Source: Streptomyces poriferorum (lineage in GTDB: Bacteria; Actinomycetota; Actinomycetes; Streptomycetales; Streptomycetaceae). Taken from it: a stretch of 44,953 nt of DNA. Both the position numbers and the translations under genes were made by a program. Positions 1 through 10,000 of this stretch are shown here, piece after piece. The DNA lies in NCBI RefSeq assembly GCF_019399235.1, contig NZ_JAELVH010000066.1, forward strand, positions 1 through 44,953, in the 5' to 3' direction. Within the stretch, counting starts at the first letter, position 1; every line of letters starts with the position of its first letter. The notes below the pieces were generated by a model that saw only the letters and a program-made list of their open reading frames with translations, was not told the origin of the DNA and did not search any database.

Positions 1-1894
1 CGTCACCGGTGCGGGTGACGACCTCGACGTCGTAGGGGAGGCCGGTGCGGGGCGCGATGCGGGCGTCCTCGCAGGCCCGGTCGAGCACGGCGTCCAGGTC
101 GGCGCCGGTCAGCCGGGTGGAGACGTACCAGGCGGTGCCCTCGCCGAGGCGGTGGCGGGTGACGGCGGGCCCGCCTGCCGGGATGCCGTCGGCGTAGGAC
201 CACATCGTCTCGGCGCCGCGCGGGATCACCACGTCCGACCAGAGGTCCCCGGTCAGCTCCGGGCCCTCGGGGGCGCCCTCGGGAGGGACCAGGCGGACCG
301 TGCCGCCCTCGGCGAGCGGGGAGAACTCCTCGACCGTCAGCCCCAGTACGTCCCTGAGCGCGCCCGGGTACGGACCGGGGTGCACGGCGTCGTGGGCGTC
401 GACGATGCCGGAGAAGTACGAGACGACAAGGGTGCCGCCGCCCTCCACGTACCGGCGGAGATTGCGGCCGGACTCCTCGGTGGCGAGGTAGAGGGCGGGG
501 ACGACGACCAACGGGTAGCCGGACAGGTCGGCGTCGGGGTGGGCGAAGTCGACGGTGAGGTGCCGGTCGAAGAGCGAGGCGTAGAAGGCGTCGGCGCGCT
601 CCCGGGCGTCGTGGTCCTGGCTGGGGCGCCACTCCAGGGACTGCGCCCACCAGGACTGCCAGTCCCAGACCATGGCCACGTCGGCGACGGTCCGGGTGGT
701 GCGGATCCCGTTCAGCAGGCCGAGATCGGCGCCGAGCCGGGTGACCTCGCGCCAGATCCGGGAGTCCGTGCCGGCGTGCGGGAGCATCGCCGAGTGGAAC
801 TTCTCCGCGCCCCGCAGGGACTGGCGCCACTGGAAGAACATCGCGCCGTCGGAACCGCGGGCGACGTGGGCGAGGCTGTTGCGGGCCATCTCGCCGGGGC
901 GCTTGGCGGGGTTGCGGGGCTGCCAGTTGACGCCGCCGGCGGAGTGCTCCAGGAGCAGCCAGGGGGCGCCGCCCGCGACCGAGCGGGTCAGGTCGGCGGC
1001 CATGGCGAGGTTGACGTGGGTGCGGCGGCCGTCGGTGATCAGGTAGTGGTCGTTGGTGACGAGGTCGACCTCGCGTCCCCAGGCCCAGTAGTCCACCGAG
1101 TCGCACTGGCTGAGGGCGGTCATGAAGTTGGTGGTGACGGGGATGCCGGGGGCGAGCCGGTGCAGGATGTCGCGCTCGGCGCAGAAGTTCTCGCGCATGG
1201 TGGCGTCGGCGAAGCGGGCGTAGTCGAGCTGCTGGGCCGGGTTGCCGACGGTGGGCGTGGTGCGGGGCGGGTCGATCTCGTCGAGGCCGTGGTAGCGCTG
1301 GCCCCAGAAGGCGGTGCCCCAGGCCGCGTTGACGGCTTCGACGTCTCCGTGACGGGCGGTGAGCCAGCGGCGGAAATGGGCGGCGCAGTTGTCGCAGTAG
1401 CAGGCACTGACCGGGACGCCGTACTCGTTGTGGACGTGCCACAGGGCGAGGGCCGGGTGGCTGCCGTACCTGCGGGCGAGCTGTTCGGTGATGTTCGCGG
1501 CGGCGGCCCGGTAGTCCGGGTTGCTGTGGCAGATCGCGCCGCGTGATCCGAAGGCGTAGCGGACGCCTTCCCGGCTGACCGGCAGGGCCTCGGGGTGGGC
1601 GAGGTAGAACCAGGCGGGCGGGGCGACGGTGGGGGTGCCGAGGTCCGCGCGGATGCCGTTGGCGTGCAGCAGGTCCAGGAGGCGGTCGAGCCAGCCGAAG
1701 TCGTAGGTGCCGGGTTCGGGCTCCAGCAGCGCCCAGGAGAAGATCCCGACGCTGACCATGGTGACGCCGGCCTCCCGCATGAGGCGCATGTCCTCCTGCC
1801 AGACCTCCTCGGGCCACTGCTCGGGGTTGTAGTCGCCGCCGAAGGCCAGCTGGTGCAGTCCCTGCGGGGCAGTCGCGCGAGGGGTGTGCGGCAT
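1..1894 (-). CDS. GH42 beta-galactosidase (3' end outside window)
   Basis: Intracellular-type retaining beta-galactosidase that releases galactose from beta-galactosides; no signal peptide is visible. The translation opens MPHTPRATAPQGLHQLAFGG and continues with GDYNPEQWPEEVW, the GH42 opening motif. The acid/base Glu is E157 in HVHNEYG and the nucleophile E316 in LLEHSAGG. Four cysteines (C122, C165, C167, C170) have nearly the spacing of the zinc site of the Thermus A4 enzyme. A trimerisation-like domain follows from about residue 390. About 631 codons are present, so perhaps 40 residues are missing at the C-terminus compared with typical family length. It is divergent from a sugar ABC operon, and an imperfect LacI-type operator sits at 1926-1939 just upstream. 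The overlapping long frames on this strand are alanine/arginine-rich shadows. Confidence 0.95.
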   Translation of the reverse strand, partial: MPHTPRATAPQGLHQLAFGGDYNPEQWPEEVWQEDMRLMREAGVTMVSVGIFSWALLEPEPGTYDFGWLDRLLDLLHANGIRADLGTPTVAPPAWFYLAHPEALPVSREGVRYAFGSRGAICHSNPDYRAAAANITEQLARRYGSHPALALWHVHNEYGVPVSACYCDNCAAHFRRWLTARHGDVEAVNAAWGTAFWGQRYHGLDEIDPPRTTPTVGNPAQQLDYARFADATMRENFCAERDILHRLAPGIPVTTNFMTALSQCDSVDYWAWGREVDLVTNDHYLITDGRRTHVNLAMAADLTRSVAGGAPWLLLEHSAGGVNWQPRNPAKRPGEMARNSLAHVARGSDGAMFFQWRQSLRGAEKFHSAMLPHAGTDSRIWREVTRLGADLGLLNGIRTTRTVADVAMVWDWQSWWAQSLEWRPSQDHDARERADAFYASLFDRHLTVDFAHPDADLSGYPLVVVPALYLATEESGRNLRRYVEGGGTLVVSYFSGIVDAHDAVHPGPYPGALRDVLGLTVEEFSPLAEGGTVRLVPPEGAPEGPELTGDLWSDVVIPRGAETMWSYADGIPAGGPAVTRHRLGEGTAWYVSTRLTGADLDAVLDRACEDARIAPRTGLPYDVEVVTRTGD

Positions 1895-1925
1895 GGGCGT
1901 CTCCTGGGCTCTTTGGTACAACTTC

Positions 1926-1939
1926 TGGGAACGTGCACA
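1926..1939. promoter_or_regulatory. Imperfect LacI-type operator before the beta-galactosidase gene
   Basis: TGGGAACGTGCACA matches the cleaner dyad TGTGAACGCTCACA at 2015-2028 in 11 of 14 positions. It lies 31 bp upstream of the GH42 start, where a bound repressor could block transcription. Likely a second, weaker site for the LacI protein encoded at 5225-6259. Confidence 0.5.
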
Positions 1940-1986
1940 CACACTCTCGGTGGCGCAGGCCCAACATAACCGCACAGCATCAACCA

Positions 1987-2028
1987 TTGACAAGTGTCGG
2001 TTTCGTTTCTCTACTGTGAACGCTCACA
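1987..2028 (+). promoter_or_regulatory. Promoter with overlapping LacI-type operator for the sugar ABC operon
   Basis: A consensus -35 TTGACA (1987-1992) is followed after 17 bp by TCTACT (2010-2015), a reasonable -10. The 14-bp dyad TGTGAACGCTCACA (2015-2028) begins in the -10 and covers the start site. It has the classic LacI-family half-site TGTGA/TCACA. Binding there would exclude RNA polymerase, so the operon should be induced when a galactoside releases the repressor. Confidence 0.7.
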
Positions 2029-2074
2029 GCGCACATCAGCGCTGCACCCTCGCTTCTCGTCAGGGGAGACATCC

Positions 2075-3397
2075 ATGAAGTACCGCATCGTCGCGGCGTC
2101 CACGGCCGCCGTGCTCGCCGCCACCGCACTGCTCACGGGCTGCGGCTCGTCGGACGACGACGGCAGCGGCGACGGCCCGGCCGCCTCCGGCCCCGTATCG
2201 CTCACCTACTGGGCCTGGGCCCCCGGCCTGGACAAGGTCGCGGACATCTGGAACAAGGGCGAGGGCAAGAAGGCCGGCATCACGGTCACCGTGAAGAAGC
2301 AGGCCTCGGGCGACGACCTGGTCACCAAGATCATCACCGCGGCGAAGGCGCACAAGGCCCCCGACCTGGTGCAGGCCGAGTACCAGGCGCTCCCCACCCT
2401 GGTCTCCAACGACGTGCTGGCCGACATATCCAAGGAGGCGGGCGACGCCAAGGGGAAGTTCGCCGACGGGGTCTGGCAGCAGGCGACGCTGGGATCGGAC
2501 GCCCTGTACGCGCTGCCGCAGGACTCCGGCCCGCTGATGTTCTACTACCGCCAGGACCTGTTCAAGCAGTACGGCCTGTCCGTGCCCACCACCTGGGACG
2601 AGTTCGCCGAGACCGCCCGCGCGCTGAAGAAGAAGGCGCCGGACAAGGACCTCACCACGTTCTCCTCCAACGACTCCGGCCTCTTCGCGGGCCTCGCCCA
2701 GCAGGCCGGCGCCCAGTGGTGGACCACCGGCGGCGACAAGTGGAAGGTCGCGATCGACGACCCGGCCACGCAGAAGGTCGCGGGCTTCTGGGGCGGCCTG
2801 GTCAAGGAGGGCGCCATCGACAACCAGCCGATGTACACCCCGGCGTGGAACAAGGCGCTCAACACCGGCAAGCAGATCGCCTGGGTCAGCGCGGTCTGGG
2901 CGCCCGGCACCCTGACCACCGCGGCCCCCGACACCGCGGGCAAGTGGGCCATGGCCCCGCTCCCCCAGTGGACGGCCGGCGAGAGTGTGACCGGCAGCTG
3001 GGGCGGCTCCTCCACCGCGGTCACCAACGACTCGAAGCACAAGAAGGCCGCCGCCGCCTTCGCCAAGTGGCTGAACACCGACTCGGCGGCGCTCGCCGCG
3101 CTGGTGAAGGAGAGCGGGATCTATCCCGCCGCCACGGCCGCCCAGACCGGTGGCGCGCTCGCGAAGCCGCCGGCCTACTTCGCCAACCAGCCCGGTTTCT
3201 ACACCGAGGCCGCCAAGATCGCCCAGGGCACCGCCCCGGCCGCCTGGGGCCCGAACGTGAACGTCGCGTACACCGCCTTCAAGGACAACTTCGCCAAGGC
3301 CGCCAAGAGCAGGTCCGACTTCGCTCCGGCGCTGACCGCGATGCAGGACGCCACCGTCGCCGACCTGAAGAAGCAGGGCTTCGGAGTCTCCGAGTGA
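2075..3397 (+). CDS. Sugar ABC transporter substrate-binding lipoprotein
   Basis: Extracellular solute-binding protein (type 1, MalE-like), 440 residues. The signal sequence MKYRIVAASTAAVLAATALL ends in a lipobox (LLTGC, C23), so the mature protein is lipid-anchored outside the membrane. It is followed by a Gly/Ser/Asp-rich linker and then the binding domain with family segments such as LTYWAWAPG and GSWGGSSTAV. An open frame continues upstream to 1994, but the ATG at 2075 has a GGGGAGA Shine-Dalgarno and starts right at the signal peptide. The permease gene overlaps its stop codon. The linked GH42 enzyme points to galactosides or galacto-oligosaccharides as ligands; the exact sugar cannot be read from sequence. 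Confidence 0.93.
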   Translation: MKYRIVAASTAAVLAATALLTGCGSSDDDGSGDGPAASGPVSLTYWAWAPGLDKVADIWNKGEGKKAGITVTVKKQASGDDLVTKIITAAKAHKAPDLVQAEYQALPTLVSNDVLADISKEAGDAKGKFADGVWQQATLGSDALYALPQDSGPLMFYYRQDLFKQYGLSVPTTWDEFAETARALKKKAPDKDLTTFSSNDSGLFAGLAQQAGAQWWTTGGDKWKVAIDDPATQKVAGFWGGLVKEGAIDNQPMYTPAWNKALNTGKQIAWVSAVWAPGTLTTAAPDTAGKWAMAPLPQWTAGESVTGSWGGSSTAVTNDSKHKKAAAAFAKWLNTDSAALAALVKESGIYPAATAAQTGGALAKPPAYFANQPGFYTEAAKIAQGTAPAAWGPNVNVAYTAFKDNFAKAAKSRSDFAPALTAMQDATVADLKKQGFGVSE

Positions 3398-4320
3398 CAC
3401 GCGCACGCCGCCGGAAGCCGTACGGGGTCAAGAGCGCCCCGTACGCCTTCCTGATCCCCGCCACGGTGCTGTTCCTGCTCTTCTTCGCCCTGCCCATCGG
3501 CTACGCGCTCTATCTCAGCCTCCGCCGGACCGAGGTCAGCGGACTGGGCCTCGGCAAGGGTGCCCGCAAGGAGATCTGGGCCGGGTTCGCCAACTACACC
3601 GACGCGCTCTCCGACTCGGAACTGCTGCACGGCGCGCTGCGCATCCTCGGCTACGGCGCGATCGTCGTCCCCGTGATGCTGGGTTTGGCCCTTCTCTTCG
3701 CCCTGCTCCTGGACACCGAACGGCTCCGGCTGCGCGGCTTCACCCGGCTGGCGATCTTCCTCCCGTACGCGATCCCGGGCGTCGTCGCCGCCCTGATGTG
3801 GGGCTTCCTCTACCTGCCCGACGTCAGCCCGTTCTACTTCCTGCTGGACAAGGCGGGTCTGCCGCAGCCGGATCTACTCGACGGCGGACCGCTCTACCTG
3901 GCGCTCGCCAACATCGCGGTCTGGGGCGGCACCGGCTTCAACATGATCGTGATCTACACCTCGCTGCGGGCGATCCCCGCCGAGATCTTCGAGGCGGCCC
4001 GGCTCGACGGCTGCTCGCAGCTGCAGATCGCGCTCAGGATCAAGATCCCGATGGTGGCGCCTTCACTGGTGCTGACGTTCTTCTTCTCGATCATCGCGAC
4101 ACTCCAGGTCTTCAACGAGCCGACGACACTGAAGCCGCTCACCAACTCCCTCTCCACCACCTGGAGTCCGCTGATGAAGGTCTACCAGGACGCGTTCGTC
4201 AACAACGACATCTACGCGGCGGCCGCCCAGGCGGTCATCATCGCCGTCGCCACCCTGGCCCTGTCCTTCGGCTTCCTCAAGGCGGCCAACTCCCGTACGA
4301 AGCAGGGGGCCTCCCAGTGA
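3394..4320 (+). CDS. Sugar ABC transporter permease (MalF type)
   Basis: Integral membrane permease of 308 residues that forms one half of the sugar channel. It has six predicted membrane segments, the first around residues 17-37 (FLIPATVLFLLFFALPIGYA). The cytoplasmic EAA loop is EAARLDGCSQLQIALRIKIP, the contact for the ATPase. The GTG start at 3394 overlaps the stop of the binding-protein gene (GTGA), indicating translational coupling. No ATPase gene is present in the operon. Confidence 0.93.
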   Translation: MTRARRRKPYGVKSAPYAFLIPATVLFLLFFALPIGYALYLSLRRTEVSGLGLGKGARKEIWAGFANYTDALSDSELLHGALRILGYGAIVVPVMLGLALLFALLLDTERLRLRGFTRLAIFLPYAIPGVVAALMWGFLYLPDVSPFYFLLDKAGLPQPDLLDGGPLYLALANIAVWGGTGFNMIVIYTSLRAIPAEIFEAARLDGCSQLQIALRIKIPMVAPSLVLTFFFSIIATLQVFNEPTTLKPLTNSLSTTWSPLMKVYQDAFVNNDIYAAAAQAVIIAVATLALSFGFLKAANSRTKQGASQ

Positions 4321-5183
4321 CCACGCCGCACCTGAGGCCCCTGACCGCGGCCCCCCGCCGGTTCGCCCTCGTCCCCACCGCCGCCCTGCTGACCGGCGCG
4401 CTCTACTGTCTGCTGCCCGTCGCCTGGATCCTGGTCGCCTCGACCAAGTCCGGCAGCGAGCTCTTCTCCACCTTCACCTTCCTGCCCGGCTCCGGCTTCG
4501 CGGACAACGTCGCCGACCTGTCCGCGTACCGGGACGGCGTGTACTGGAAGTGGATGGCCAACTCGGCCCTCTACGCCGGGGTGGGCGCGCTGCTGTCCAC
4601 GGCGGTCTCCGCCGTCTCGGGGTACGCGCTGGCGGTGTACCGCTTCCGCGGCAGGGAGAGCATCTTCAACATCCTGCTGGCGGGCGTGCTGATGCCGCCG
4701 GTGATCCTGGCGGTGCCGCAGTACCTGCTGATGGCGAAGGCGGACCTGACCGACTCCTACCTGTCGGTGATGCTGCCGGTGATCCTCTCCCCGTACGGGG
4801 TGTACCTCGCCCGGATCTACGCGGCGGCCGCCGTGCCGGGCGATGTGATCGAGGCCGGCCGGATGGACGGCGGCGGGGAGTGGCGGATCTTCCGGACCAT
4901 CGCGCTGCCGATGATGGTGCCGGGTCTGGTGACCGTCTTCCTCTTCCAGTTCGTCGCGATCTGGAACAACTTCCTGCTGCCGTACATCATGCTCGGCGAC
5001 GACGAGAAGTTCCCGGTCACGCTGGGTCTTTTCACCCTGCTCCAGCAGGGTTCCAACACTCCGGCCCTCTATACGCTGGTGATCACGGGTGCGCTGCTGG
5101 CCATCGTCCCGCTGATCGCCCTGTTCCTGGTCATCCAGCGGTTCTGGAGCCTCGACCTGCTCTCCGGGGCCGTAAAGTCCTGA
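4317..5183 (+). CDS. Sugar ABC transporter permease (MalG type)
   Basis: Second permease of the importer, 288 residues, with about six membrane segments. The EAA loop is EAGRMDGGGEWRIFRTIALP, and the C-terminal end (VIQRFWSLDLLSGAVKS) is typical of MalG-type carbohydrate permeases. The GTG start at 4317 overlaps the stop of the preceding permease by four bases. The LacI regulator gene follows after 41 bp. Confidence 0.93.
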   Translation: MTTPHLRPLTAAPRRFALVPTAALLTGALYCLLPVAWILVASTKSGSELFSTFTFLPGSGFADNVADLSAYRDGVYWKWMANSALYAGVGALLSTAVSAVSGYALAVYRFRGRESIFNILLAGVLMPPVILAVPQYLLMAKADLTDSYLSVMLPVILSPYGVYLARIYAAAAVPGDVIEAGRMDGGGEWRIFRTIALPMMVPGLVTVFLFQFVAIWNNFLLPYIMLGDDEKFPVTLGLFTLLQQGSNTPALYTLVITGALLAIVPLIALFLVIQRFWSLDLLSGAVKS

Positions 5184-5224
5184 CGGGCCCCGCCAGGACG
5201 TCACCTGACGAAAGATCATGCACC

Positions 5225-6259
5225 ATGAGCCGCACAGAACAGACCGGTACGGGACGCCGACGGCCGCCGACGATCCATGACGTGGCGCGGGAGGCCGGGG
5301 TCTCCCGGGGCACGGTCTCCAGGGTGCTGAACGGCGGTCACAACGTCAGCCCGGCCGCGCTGGACGCGGTCAACTCCGCCATCCGCAAGACCGGTTACAC
5401 GGTGAACCGGCACGCCAGGTCGCTGATCACGGGACGCTCCGACTCGGTGGCGTTCCTGCTCACCGAGCCGCAGGAGCGGTTCTTCGAGGACCCGAACTTC
5501 AACGTGCTGCTGCGCGGCTGCACGAGCGCCCTCGCGGCGCACGACATCCCGCTGCTGCTGATGATCGCGGGCACGGAGGCCGAGCGCCGCCGGAACATGC
5601 GCTACATCGCCGGCCATGTGGACGGGGTCCTGCTGGTCTCCAGCCACTCGGGCGACCCGGTCGCCGCCCAGCTGCACGAGGCGGGCGTCCCCCTGGTCGC
5701 CTGCGGGAAGCCGCTCGGGCAGAAGTCGAAGGTCAGCTACGTGGCGGCCGACGACCGGGACGGCGCCCGGGACATGGTGCGCTTCCTGTACGAGTCGGGG
5801 CGCCGCCGGATCGGTACGGTCAGCGGCCCGCTGGACACCCCGGGCGGTGTGGAGCGGCTCGCGGGCTACCGCGAGATGCTGGCCGACTGCGGACTGCCCG
5901 CCGACGACGCGCTGATCGTGCCGGGCGACTACAGCCGGGCGGGCGGCGAGGCGGCCGCCGGGCTGCTGCTGGAGCGGGCACCCGATCTGGACGCGGTGTT
6001 CGTCGCCTCGGACCTGATGGCGCAGGGTGTGCTCGCCGCTCTGGAGAAGGCCGGGCGCAGGGTGCCGCAGGACGTCGCGGTGGGCGGGTTCGACGACTCC
6101 CCCGCGGCCCTCGCCTCCCGGCCCGCGCTGACGACGATCCGTCAGCCCTGGGACCGGATCAGCGCCGAGATGGTACGGGTGCTGCTGGCGCAGATCGGCG
6201 GGGAGGACCCGGCCGCGGTGATACTGCCCACGGAGCTCGTCCGTCGCGAGTCGGCGTAA
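5225..6259 (+). CDS. LacI-family transcriptional regulator of the galactoside operon
   Basis: DNA-binding repressor of 344 residues. The N-terminal LacI helix-turn-helix is seen at about residues 16-40 (TIHDVAREAGVSRGTVSRVL), followed by the hinge helix and a periplasmic-binding-protein-like sugar sensor domain ending FDDSPAALASRPALTTIRQP, the usual family C-terminal signature. Start ATG at 5225 is preceded by GAAAG. As last gene after the importer and with LacI-type dyads at 1926 and 2015, it most likely represses both the GH42 gene and the ABC operon, and probably itself. The inducer is presumably a galactoside; this is inferred. Confidence 0.93.
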   Translation: MSRTEQTGTGRRRPPTIHDVAREAGVSRGTVSRVLNGGHNVSPAALDAVNSAIRKTGYTVNRHARSLITGRSDSVAFLLTEPQERFFEDPNFNVLLRGCTSALAAHDIPLLLMIAGTEAERRRNMRYIAGHVDGVLLVSSHSGDPVAAQLHEAGVPLVACGKPLGQKSKVSYVAADDRDGARDMVRFLYESGRRRIGTVSGPLDTPGGVERLAGYREMLADCGLPADDALIVPGDYSRAGGEAAAGLLLERAPDLDAVFVASDLMAQGVLAALEKAGRRVPQDVAVGGFDDSPAALASRPALTTIRQPWDRISAEMVRVLLAQIGGEDPAAVILPTELVRRESA

Positions 6260-7020
6260 CGGGGTGTCCCGGCAGCCGTGCCCCCCGCCCTCCACCCTCC
6301 CGCTCTTCCATCCGGAAGTCCTTCGAGCCGGGTTTGACTTCCCCGGTCCGCCGGTATCTTCGCCGGACCGCCTCGGATAAACATTCCAACCGCTCACCCT
6401 TTTCGGCTCTTTTCCGCCCGGCCGGCAAACCGTCACACGGAACCCGTAAGCGGAGCAGCGTTTTCCATTAACGTCCGCAAGCAGATATCCACCGCACCCG
6501 TGCCGTCTACACAAATCATGTCCGAAACCGGTCGCGAAATCGCTGCCGCATCAGCGAGTGCGCCGGTCAACGGCATCGCCCCGCAGCCTCCGCCCCACTG
6601 AGCCATGACCACCTGGCCGAAATGGAACTCACCACCCTGGCGCGTTCCCTCCGAACGCACACCGCCGATCATGGTCGTCCGACCCCGCCGGCCCGGACGT
6701 CGCTTCTGGACCGCGATACTGCGACTTGCCGGCACATGGGGTCCCCCTGGGCGGCTCCGCGCCACCCCCGCACGCTCCGCCACCGCGCGAGCCGAACGAC
6801 GGGACACCCAAAGGCCTGGACCACTGGAATCGGCCGGACGTCTCTTTCCTCTCGGTTCGCTCGAAAATGATCTGCTTCGACCCGCGAGAAATAAACAATT
6901 AACGATCGCATCATTGACATATGCCTCCCAAATAACGGCTAAGTGGTGACCGGCGAAAACCATTCGCCGTCGACCTGAAAAGCGTGTGGTCGACCCGTGC
7001 ATCACATGGGAGACACGCAA
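6260..7020. other. 760-bp stretch without a convincing gene
   Basis: Open frames on both strands here give arginine/proline-rich or low-complexity peptides with no recognisable family and poor third-position GC bias, so I call none. The 3' half (about 6880-7000) is clearly more AT-rich than its surroundings and probably holds the promoter of the S53 protease gene. TTGACA at 6914-6919 is the best -35 candidate, but the matching -10 (GCTAAG near 6938) is weak. GTCGAC occurs twice (near 6969 and 6988). Confidence 0.5.
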
Positions 7021-10000
7021 TTGACTGTCACCGGCATATCCAGACCGGCTGCCAGACGGACAAGATCCGCCTGGACCGGGCTGACCGCCCTGGCCGGCGC
7101 CTCAGCCATCGCATTACTGGGACTCACCGCTCCGGCGGCGACCGCGACGGCTTCCGCGAGTGCTGACCCGAACACGAAACCGTCCGTGGAGGCCTCCTGC
7201 GCCGATCCCGGGCCCGGCCACGTCCGCTGCTTCGCGCTGCGCCGCACCGACGTGAGCGCCAGGAAGGGCGTCCAGCCCGACGCCGCCACCCCGGACGGGT
7301 GGGGCGCCACCGCGCTCCAGGGGGCGTACAACCTGCCGGCCGACGGCGGGGCCGGTCAGACGATCGCCATCGTCGATGCCTACGACGGCCCGACGGCCGA
7401 GGAGGACCTGGCGGTCTACCGGGCGCAGTACGGACTGCCCGCCTGCACCACGGACAACGGCTGCTTCAAGAAGGTCGACCAGCGCGGCGGCACCGACTAC
7501 CCGGCGCCCAACAGCGGCTGGGCAGGCGAGATCTCGCTCGACCTGGACATGGTCTCGGCCGCCGCGCCGTACGCGAAGATCGTCCTGGTCGAAGCCGCCT
7601 CCGCCAGTTTCGAGGACATGGGCGCCGCCGTCGACCAGGCGGTCGCGCAGGGCGCCAAGTACGTCTCGAACTCCTACGGCACGGGCTACTCCAGCGTTCC
7701 GGGCAGTGGTGAGGACCCGGCGGAGACCACCGAGTTCGACGCCCACTACAACCACCCGGGCGTCGCCGTGGTCGCCTCCTCGGGCGACAGCGCGTACGGC
7801 GTGTCCTACCCCGCGGCCTCCCAGTACGTGACCTCCGTGGGCGGCACGGCCCTGGAACAGGACTCGTCCACCACCCGCGGCTGGTCCGAATCGGTCTGGT
7901 CCAACAGCTACGGCGGACCGGGCTCGGGCTGCTCGCTCTACGAGGAGCGGCCGGCCTGGCAGGAGGGCGTCAGCACCGATTGCGACAAGCGCGCGGTCTC
8001 CGACGTCGCCGCGGTCGCCGACCCGTTGACCGGTGTCTCGGTCTACCAGACCTACGGCGGGGACGGCTGGGCCGTCTACGGCGGCACCAGCGCCTCCTCA
8101 CCCATCATCGCCGGCGTGTACGCGGCCGCCGGTACCCCGCCCACGGGCTCCTACCCCGCCGCCTACCCCTACGCGGCCGGCGGCAGCGGTCTGAACGACG
8201 TCGTCGACGGCACCAACGGTTCCTGCACCCCGGCCAAGCTGTGCAGTGCGGGTACGGGCTGGGACGGTCCGACCGGTCTCGGCACGCCCAACGGCGTGCA
8301 GGCCTTCCGCAGCGGGCCGCAGGGCGTGCTGAGCGGTGGCGTCACCGACACCACCACGGGCGACCCCGTCGCGGGCGCGGAAATCACCGCGGGCGACTCC
8401 CGGGCCACGTCCGGTGCGGACGGCGCCTACTCACTGACTCTTCCGCCTGGCACCTACGACCTGAAGGTCGCCGCCTACGGCTACACGACGGCCACCTTCC
8501 CCGGCGTCGAGATCACCGACGGCGGCGCGGTGACCAGGAACCTCGCGCTCACCCCGGTCCCGACCCGGACCGTGTCCGGCAAGGTCACCGACGGCTCCGG
8601 CCACGGCTGGCCGCTCTACGCGGCGATCAGCGTCGAGGGGGCGCCCGGCACGCCCGTGGAGACCGACCCGGCCACCGGCACCTATGCGGTCGACCTCCCG
8701 GCCGGCAAGTCGTACACCCTGAAGGTCACCAGCAACTACCCGGGTTACCGGAGCGCCTCCAAGGACATCACCGTGGGCGACTCGGCGGTCTCCGCCAATG
8801 TGAGCCTGCCGGTGGATGTCTGGGCGGGCACCGCGCCCGGGTACACCGCTACGGACGAGGGCGTCACCGAGCCCTTCGACTCGACCACGTCCGCCCCCGA
8901 GGGCTGGACCGTCGACAACGCCGAGGGCACCACCGGCGGATGGGAATTCGACGACCCGGGCAAGCGGACGAACACCACCGGCGGCAAGGGCGCCTTCGCC
9001 ATCGTGGACAGCGACAAGGCGGGCAGCGGAAAGATCCAGGACTCCACACTGACCAGCCCGTTCTACGACTTCTCGGGCACGGAGCTGCCCGAGCTGAGCT
9101 ACCGGACCAGCTACAAGCCGTACTCCGGCCAGAAGGCCGACGTCGAGGTGAGCTCGGACGGTGGCACCACCTGGTCCAAGGTCTCCTCGCACACCACCGC
9201 CGTCACCGGCTCCAAGGTCACCCTGGCGCTCACCGACCAAGCCGGCAAGTCCGACGTCCGGGTGCGGTTCCACTTCACCGGCAAGTTCAGCTGGTGGTGG
9301 CAGCTCGATGACGTGTTCATCGGTTCCCGCGGTCTGTCGGCCGTCCCCGGCGGCCTCGTGGTCGGGCAGGTCACCGATGCCAACACCGGTGCCGGCATCG
9401 CAGGTGGGACGCTCACCGGTACCGGCGACGGCGCCGTGAGCACGACCTCGGCCGCCACCCCGGACGACGCGGCGCTCGGTGACGGCTTCTTCTGGGCCTT
9501 CGCGCCGGTCGGCAAGCAGACGGTGACGGCCGCGAAGGCCAAGTACACCAGCGCCTCCAAGGCTGTGACCCTCGCCGCCGACTCGACCGTGACCAAGGAC
9601 TTCTCCCTCAAGGCGGGACGTCTGAAGGTCACCCCCGCCGCGGTCACCGCCCCGGTCGCCTGGGGTGGTGCGGCCACCAGAACCGTCACGATCAAGAACA
9701 CCGGTGGCGCCGACGCCACCGTCAAGCTGGAGGAGAAGAGCGGCGCCTACACACCGGCCGCTTCGGGCGCCCCGCTGATCAGCGAGAAGGGGTCCTACTC
9801 GCCCCTGTCATCGAAGAGCCGGAAGGCCGGCAGAACCGCCGGCGCCACGGCCTCTCCGGCCGAAGGCGGTGACGCCTGGCAGACGGTGGCCGACCTGCCC
9901 GAGGCCGTCATGGACAACGCGGTCGCCGTGAACGACGGCAAGGTCTACTCGGCGTTCGGCTACGACGGTACGGACGACACCAGGTCGCTGTACTCCTACG

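Noticed and set aside
3..1967. Long minus-strand frame of 654 codons over the GH42 gene
   Set aside because: It translates to arginine/proline-rich sequence with no family; the GH42 frame on the same strand contains all catalytic residues.
6433..7020. 195-codon minus-strand frame in the non-coding stretch
   Set aside because: No recognisable motif, mixed third-position composition and overlap with the protease promoter and start region.
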